From Diphasiastrum complanatum (Eukaryota; Streptophyta; Lycopodiopsida; Lycopodiales; Lycopodiaceae): a DNA stretch of 64,000 nucleotides. The DNA is taken from contig CM055106.1 of assembly GCA_029204225.1 (NCBI GenBank), positions 37,995,949 through 38,059,948 of the forward strand. The letters run 5' to 3'. The first letter of the stretch is position 1. Each line of letters begins with the position of its first letter. Below are positions 57,627 through 64,000 of the stretch, in pieces. The notes under the pieces are model-generated. The model did not search any database and was not told the DNA's origin. It saw nothing but the letters and a program-made list of their open reading frames with translations. The position numbers were made by a program, and so were the translations under genes.

Positions 57627-58157
57627 TGTCAGAAATGGTGAACTCCTGCAACTTTGCCGCAACGCAAAAGTCAACAAATTTTGACTCAAAGGTCGAACGA
57701 TTCGCGAAAGTCAGCATGCTTAAGGGACAAACGAAGGACGAATGATTCGTGAATCATTCGCGAATCATAAACATACCTCCAAGACCGCAACCGCAAAGGG
57801 ACGCAAAATGAAAGGTTTTGAAAGAAACGAAACGAAAGCAAACGAAAGAAACGAAACAACAAAGGAGAATCTTTCACGCTGCCATCTGGCAGCTCAACAG
57901 GCTTGGAGTCATAGACTTCACGCTTAGCTGAAACGAGTGGCAACGATGGAGAGTACCTGATTAGTTGATTAGCCTTAACTAGTCTTGTGATTCTGTGTTT
58001 AGCTATCTTATAAACTCCACACATAACGACGGAGAGTAACTGATTAGTTGATTAGCCTTAACTAGTCTTGTGATTATGTGTTTAGCTATCTTGTAAACTC
58101 ATAAATAAAACTATCCTTTCTGGATCATAAAAATAAAATCTAAATAGACAGAATTTA

Positions 58158-58232
<75 letters not shown>

Positions 58233-58552
58233 TAGTGAGTAGAGTAGAAAAGAAAAACACTAGAAACGAAAGAGTTGTGCATGAAAGTCTGCCAACGAGC
58301 AGAACACAGCAAAAGAGCAGAGCGTCAGGCCGCCAACGAGCAAGACACTAACAATCTCGCTCCCAAATCAAACTGATAATACAGTCGTTCTATTTTCGTG
58401 CATCTCTTTGTCTTGTGCCATCTGTCTTGATTGCTAGAATAGTGATGTGCAGTCGTGTGTCTAGGTTCCTGTGAAACTTCCGCGCAAACAAAAATTCAAA
58501 GACACAAAATCGTTTGCGACAACGAAAACGAAAACGAAACAGTTTCATGACA
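57627..58552 (+). repeat. 3' LTR of element I, 926 bp
   Basis: TGTCAGAAATGG at the start and TTTCATGACA at the end (TGTCA/TGACA inverted). It contains a tandem duplication of about 83 bp (57948 and 58031 onward, each with gattagttgattagcctt) and the (GA)n tract. GAAAC-rich runs occur near 57830. An inverted fragment of the family is at 32270-32477. Confidence 0.75.
58162..58230. repeat. (GA)n microsatellite inside the LTR of element I
   Basis: About 34 uninterrupted GA repeats. Confidence 0.95.
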
Positions 58553-58990
58553 TATATGTGGGCACAATACCCTTCCCTTCATTGCTCTTGGCCTATATGG
58601 GTTCTAAGGATTAATGAAAAGAGGAACCTAACTGATTGGCCTAGGGGTCGAGATGATGTCTAACATCTTTCTATACATGCTAAGAAGATCAAATTGAATG
58701 AAGAAAAGAGAGAACAATTGCTGATTGAAGCTAATCTCCCTAAAAGCTTCTGCCATCACTAGGTTGGTTGATTTCTTCCTTGAGCTCCTTGATGAAGTAA
58801 AAACGTGCTCTTAAGATCCAAAGCATCCTAAGGTACAAGATCCAAGCTAAATATTTCCAAAAGCATCAAATATTCTTCCTAGAAACTAAAAAGAAATATA
58901 TACATGTGATGAGCAAAGCAAGTCTCACATGCAATGGAAACAACAAAGTTTACTAGAAATACAAACATACATCTATAAGCATTCATCATC

Positions 58991-59069
<79 letters not shown>

Positions 59070-59678
59070 GCATAAAAAGAAAGAGAGCTCAAGCTCTTGT
59101 ATTCACAATTAAATTTAAGCACACGAAATTTAAAGGTTTGGCCCTTGTATTGTTGGGTCCAAAAGGGCTTAAGTGGCACAAGACTATTGGTAGATTCTAA
59201 CCTTAGAACTCTAAGTTAATTTACTTTTATTTATTTTTGCAAGTAACTTGACTTTAACCTAGCATACTTATGATTGTTTTTTACTATTTTTTGATATAAA
59301 CCTATACCCTAGACACTGATTAGTATGGCTTTTGCCTTGATACAGTAAAATCAAAAGTTGGCGTATCGCTAATATTTTATGATTGAATGGAAAAAATGGA
59401 CTATAATTTAAAAATGTTATTCATGTTGTTAAGTGGTGAAGTTTGTTTTTGACATGAATAACAACTGACATTTAGTTCTGACGCTTGTCTTCCTCACTGT
59501 GCTAACTTGCGTAGTTTTGTGTGATGGAATGGTGGTAGGTATCGGTTGGATGTCTTGAAATAAGTTTTGCTTTACGGTGCTTTGTTAGTATTATGAGAGC
59601 TTTTCAACTTTATTGTACCTAGTTGGATTATGAATAAAGGCTTCAAAGGGTTTGTCAAGAGAAACTATGTGTTGTTTT

Positions 59679-59679
<1 letters not shown>
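58553..59679. other. Spacer with a microsatellite, no gene
   Basis: Apart from the (CT)n tract at 58996-59066 the sequence is AT-rich with no recognised coding region. Confidence 0.5.
58996..59066. repeat. (CT)n microsatellite
   Basis: About 35 CT repeats. Confidence 0.95.

Positions 59680-59753
<74 letters not shown>
59680..59753. repeat. (CT)n microsatellite abutting element K
   Basis: About 37 CT repeats that end directly at the first codons of an RNase H remnant (tctaggaaagagag). Confidence 0.95.
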
Positions 59754-59754
<1 letters not shown>

Positions 59755-60336
59755 GGAAAGAGAGTACTTAGATACATCTCGGGATCTAGAGATTTTGGCA
59801 TCTTGTATGGAGGTACTACACCTAACCTTTGTGGATTTTCAGATTCAGATTTTGCAGGTGATCAAATGGATAGGAAGTCAACAAAAACCTTTGCAATCTA
59901 TCTTGGAGATGGAGTGGTCTCATGGCTATCAAAGAAGCAACCAACTATCTCTCTATCTTCCACCGAAGCCGAGTACAAGGCATTAACAACATGCACCAAG
60001 GAGATTCTTTGGATCAAGAGGATGTTATTGGATCTTCACTTGCTGGAACCAGAGAAGATTCCAATCATACTTTGTGATAACCTTTCAGCCCAAAGCTTGG
60101 CAAGCAATCCTGTTTTTCATGCAAGGAGCAAGCACATTGAGATTGCTCACCATTTTGTGAGAGATCAAGTCATTGCCAAAGAGGTGGAGCTTCAACATGT
60201 CTCTTCAAAGGAGTGTGTGGCTGATATCTTCACCAAACCATTGGGAAAGGACCTATATTTAATGCATAGATCTAATCTTGGAATGTGCTCAAAGACTATG
60301 TTGAAACTAGCATCCAATGTTGAAGAGGGAGTGTGA
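59754..60336 (+). pseudogene. RNase H of copia element K, 5' truncated at a (CT)n tract
   Basis: An open frame of about 190 codons starts within GKRVLRYISGSRDFGILYGG and has all RNase H blocks: DSDFAGDQMDRKST, LSSTEAEYKAL, CDNLSAQSLASNPVFHARSK and ADIFTKPLGKDL, ending NVEEGV. Catalytic acidic residues are kept. The 5' boundary falls at the microsatellite; the frame reading into it (poly Leu-Ser) is an artefact. The stop (60334-60336) overlaps the start of the LTR, as in J. RT, integrase and gag are missing. Confidence 0.88.
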
Positions 60337-60985
60337 AAATTGTCAACATTTCCTAGCTAGTTTGAGGCCTAAATTGGCTAAAATTGTAAATAGTTTTGGT
60401 TCTGGAGTTTCACACGTGTGAACCAGGCCACAATGTTTTTATTTACTGTATTTTTTCAGTATGATGAAGTGTCAAACTTCATACCCTTCAAAATGAGACC
60501 ATTTTGATGTATTTTGGTCATATAAGCCATTTTTAGCTATTTTTCCTATATAGGGAATATCTAGGGTCAAGTACCTTCTAGAGAGAGGAGAGAGAGTCAT
60601 CTTCCTCATCCATAAATAGTAGGGAAGTCGTGGAGAACAGGTTGGAGAAACCTTTTGTATGCTTCATTGAGATCAATAGATCATTGTCATTGTTTCTTCC
60701 TCCATTGAGAGCATTGTTGTGTGTATTGTCTTCAAGCTATTGTGTATGATCTTAGGTGCTTTCCAAAAGTGGTAGGCTGATGTATTATGGACTGTATAAT
60801 GCTATTTTGGGCCGCACTTGATGTTTATGAAGTTTCCATTTGTGATAAATGCTTTTTGATCAAGTTCTTTGCATTCTAGGTAGCATAGAATGTGTTGCCA
60901 ATTCCTAGCTTATGTAGTTTGGAGTGCAAGCATTCAAGCCAATGATCTTGGAGTTTAGATCCACTTAGGATCTGTATTTTTCACA
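60332..60985 (+). repeat. 3' LTR of element K, 654 bp
   Basis: TGTGAAAATTG to ATTTTTCACA, with an inverted terminal pair. It carries tcacacgtgtga at 60410-60421. A distant relative of the J LTR. Confidence 0.75.
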
Positions 60986-61069
60986 ATTTTCTTGTGACCA
61001 AAACCTTCCAAATTTCCTACATTGCCTTCTAATACACTTTCACGCGTTTATAATTCCTTTCTGATCATC

Positions 61070-61438
61070 ATGTCTTCTACCGATACTTCCCAGTCTCCGC
61101 GCTATACTATCCATCGTGATGTCCCATCTGCAACGGACATCATAATTCTTCCTAGCACAAGGATGGTCACTCAGTGGATGACCCTTGCGGAGCCTCTACT
61201 CACTGCAATGGGTATTCATGAGAGAGCCTTTTTGGGTCGTATCAATATGGATTTCATCACTCTTGCCTTTAGTACGTGGAAAGAAGAGAAATCTAAATTC
61301 TATATTACTTTCCAGGGAGCCACACACAAGGTGCGCATCACTGAGGCCGCATTTGCAGCTATAGGAATATCATCTGGTACTCAGAGCAAATCAAAGATCA
61401 ACTGCCGATTGCTTGTCTCTATTTTCGTGCGGCTATGA
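61070..61438 (+). CDS. Hypothetical protein, about 122 aa
   Basis: Frame from ATG 61070 (MSSTDTSQSPRYTIHRDVPS; an earlier in-frame ATG gives 16 more residues). It includes MVTQWMTLAEPLLTAMGI, FITLAFSTWKEEKSKFYITF and ATHKVRITEAAFAAIGISSG. The last pattern resembles the unnamed ORFs near plant retroelements and mobile-domain proteins, and AIGIS is shared with the frame at 14,979-15,407. No catalytic motif or family can be named, and it may be a fragment. Confidence 0.3.
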   Translation: MSSTDTSQSPRYTIHRDVPSATDIIILPSTRMVTQWMTLAEPLLTAMGIHERAFLGRINMDFITLAFSTWKEEKSKFYITFQGATHKVRITEAAFAAIGISSGTQSKSKINCRLLVSIFVRL

Positions 61439-61639
61439 TGGGAGGCTCTTGGGAATCCCGCTTCACCTCATGGACAACATCCAAATGGATTGCCGGAGCC
61501 ACCGTTGTTTCCTGCCATACAATTTGGATTTCAATACTGCACGCCTCGACTTTATGGAGAAGGTCAGTATCATTTAATTAAGATTCGGCGTGAAGCCAAT
61601 AAAAGTCCCCAATAACTGCATATTGCAGGTGTCGTGGGA

Positions 61640-61837
61640 TCGCCACCAGTTTTGGTGGGGGATACCGTTGGAGGGTTTGCAGATCCCAAGACAACCCTAA
61701 CCCTAGTTAATAAGTGAGAGGGATTTGGCACCCTGCGTGTGTAAGTCCAACTCGATGATCACATAGTTATTTGATTGATTAGTTAAAAGTTAATAAAGGA
61801 CTTTAGGCCTTTTTGCGGGACTTTTAATGTCGCACTA
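61640..61837. repeat. Repeat end related to the 55.1-kb inverted-repeat element
   Basis: tggcaccctgcgtgtgtaagtcca (about 61,727-61,750) matches the conserved block at about 55,157-55,180. It lies directly beside the truncated end of copia L. Confidence 0.4.
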
Positions 61838-64000
61838 GGATCTTGCATAAATTGACTTAGTTTACCAACCACAAAGCTTAGATCAGGTCTTGTGATGGTT
61901 AGCCATATAAGAGATCCTATTAGCTTTCTATAGAGAGTAATGTCCTTGAAGGATCTTTCATTACTTCTTGTAGTTAGCTTTACATTTGATTCCATAGGAG
62001 TAGAAACAACTTTACAATCTTCCATATGAAACCTTTTTAGAATAGAGTTAACATACTTTTCTTGACATATGAATGTAGATTTAGAAGTTCTAATAATCTC
62101 TATTCCTAAGATATAATGAAGTTTACCAAGATCTTGAATTTCAAACTCTCTTTTGAGTGCCATCTTGATTTCATCTATATCTAGATTGTTACCACCACTT
62201 AAGATAATGTCATCAACATAGATCAAAAGTAAAGTGATATCATTTTCATTCAATCTAAAGTAGAGAGAATGATCATACTCACTCATAACAAAGTTTTGAG
62301 AAAGTAAGAAGGAATTGAGCTTAGCATACCAACTCCTTGGTGCTTGCTTTAGCCCATACAAACTCTTTTGGAGATAGCACACATGATTAGGCTCATCATG
62401 TGAAACATAGCCCTCGGGTTGCTCCATGTAAATATCTTCTTCAAGATCACCATTCAAGAAGGCATTAGTAACATCCATTTGCCACATATCCCAATCATAA
62501 AGAGTTTCAAGAGAGATTAGGATTCGAATAGTTACCATCTTTGCCACGGGTGCAAAGGTCTCATCATAGTCAATACCATATTCTTGAGCATACCCCTTTG
62601 CCACCAACCTTGCCTTGTACTTGTTGATTGATCCATCTTGATTTGTCTTGATCTTGAAGATCCACTTACAACCAATTGCCTTCTTGTCCTTTGGAAGCTT
62701 TACCAACCTCCATGTGTTGCTTTTGATGAGTGCTTGATGCTCATGATCCATGGCTTGGATCCATTCCTTCTTTTGAATTGCTTCACCTACACAAGTTGGT
62801 TCATCAAAAGAGGTAAGAAAAGCAAGGTTAGAGTTGTCCACCACTTGCTTTCCTTTTTCATCATAGGTTAGCCTTGATGGCTTAGCCCTTTGCCTTTGAG
62901 TCTTCCTTGAAGTTTGCTTTGGAGTGGCATCTCCATCTTCATCCAAGACATCTTGCACATCATGATGATTAGTAGGCACATCAACATCAACATCAACAAC
63001 ATTGGAAACATTCTCTTCATGAAAGATGACATCCCTACTTATGACAACTTTCTTTGTAGAAGGAATGTACACTTTGTAAGCCTTGCTTACTTCACTATAG
63101 CCAACAAACACACCCTTCTTTGATGAAGGATCTTCTTTAGTTCTATCATCAAGTGTGATATTGACAAAACATGTACATCCAAAGACCCTACAATGCTTGA
63201 CACTCGGCCTTCTACCATAAAGAACCTCATGAGGAGTTTTACCATCCAAGGAAGCACTTGTCCATCTATTACATAGATAGTTAGCACATGCTAAAGCTTC
63301 CCCCCAAAAAGACTTAGCAAGATTAGCATGTAGTCTCATTGCCTTGGCACATTCACAAAGGGTTCTATTCTTCCTCTCGGCCACTCCATTCTGTTGTGGA
63401 GTCCTAGGACTAGACATCTCCCTCTTAATCCCATGTGCTATACAAAAGTCTTTGAACCTATTTGAGGTGTATTCCCCTCCATTATCAGATCTTAAGCATT
63501 TGATCTTTGTATTGAATTGGTTTTCCATTTCATTCTTGAACTTGACAAATGCAGCAAACACTTCATCCTTACTTTTAAGAAGATAGATCCAAGTATACCT
63601 ACTAAAGTCATCAATGAAAGTTGCATACATCTTTGCCCCACCATTGCTAGTTGTACTAGAAGAATGAATATCAGAATGCACAAGTTGAAAAACTTCTTTA
63701 GATCTAGAAGTAGATCTAGAATAAGCAAGTCTATGAGATTTGGACAAGGCACAATGTTCACAAACACTATTGTTTGCAACAAGACTTTTAGGGAGACCAA
63801 GAACAAGCTCTTTCTTTGCCATTACCTCCAAAGATTTGAAGTTGGGATGGCCCAACCTCTTGTGCCAAACTTCTTGGTTTGTCAATTGCTCCCTAGCCAT
63901 ACATCCTTCATGATTAGAGATCACACATGCATCAAGCTTGAAAAGTTTACCATGCCTCCTACCTTGAGCAATCAAGGATCCACATTTACTTATCAAACAT
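61838..64000 (-). pseudogene. Integrase-RT of copia element L, open but 3' truncated
   Basis: The minus-strand frame enters the window at its right edge (start not included) and is open for more than 700 codons. It has the pre-integrase and HHCC region (VWHKRLGHPNFKSL...CEHCALSKSH), integrase core (VHSDIHSSS, FIDDFSRYTW, LRSDNGGEYTS, TPQQNGVAERKNRTL), linker (VGYSEVSKAYKVYIPST) and RT (AIGCKWIFKIKTNQDG, ARLVAKGYAQ, MDVTNAFLNGDLEEDIYMEQ, IYVDDIILSG, GSLIWLTITRPDLSFVVGKL). It breaks after LSQFMQDP at about 61838, losing RNase H and the 3' LTR. With all visible catalytic residues intact it is the best-preserved integrase/RT besides element A. It is the same family as J and K. Confidence 0.9.

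Overview
The window comes from a nuclear chromosome of a land plant with a large, retrotransposon-rich genome. The evidence is a stack of degenerate Ty1/copia elements with the plant-type primer-binding site TGGTATCAGAGC, Ty3/gypsy pieces, a plant-type non-LTR (LINE) element, MITEs, one spliceosomal intron with GT-AG ends, long (GA)n/(CT)n arrays, and AT-rich non-coding DNA. Nothing bacterial, organellar or CRISPR-like is present. The species cannot be fixed from the sequence; a fern, lycophyte or gymnosperm-sized genome would fit.

Layout. 1-9,659: a young copia element (A, minus strand, its two LTRs 4 differences in 359 bp) nested inside an older copia element (B), which also carries a 373-bp MITE. 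9,660-11,258: LTR and leader of a gypsy-like element (minus). 11,259-15,884: no supported gene. 15,885-19,553: copia C, internally deleted so that gag is fused to reverse transcriptase. 19,632-23,225: gypsy integrase fragment, an A-type LTR fragment split by a second 373-bp MITE, and another gag-to-RT/RNase H deletion derivative (E). 23,740-32,210: copia G (plus), interrupted by a clean solo LTR (5-bp target duplication), a minus-strand copia H1 fragment and unidentified sequence. 32,545-35,268: two copies of one LINE, the second with the inverted 5' end typical of twin priming. 35,653-37,202: the only recognisable host gene, an ANP32-type acidic leucine-rich nuclear phosphoprotein, with one intron but two reading-frame breaks. 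38,936-39,054: a tRNA-like short retroposon between 18-bp duplications. 39,867-40,749: a Mutator-like non-autonomous element with a 9-bp duplication. 42,703-48,862: a ~600-bp direct repeat flanking a gypsy-like element with an intact gag ORF and ~1 kb of 25-bp tandem repeats. 49,971-50,762: two tandem units, each a long near-perfect palindrome. 50,765-60,985: pieces of copia elements H2, J, M, I and K, with (GA)n/(CT)n arrays. 61,838-64,000: copia L with an open integrase-RT frame running off the window end.

How it fits together. The coding content is almost entirely retroelement Gag-Pol in various states of decay. Only A (one stop codon and one small insertion), L (3' truncated) and the gypsy gag are near-intact. 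Small non-autonomous elements (MITE, MULE, foldback, tRNA-like) have inserted into or beside them. A 10-bp palindrome containing a G-box core, CACACGTGTG, recurs nine times, all in LTRs or leaders of copia families, and may be a shared regulatory site.
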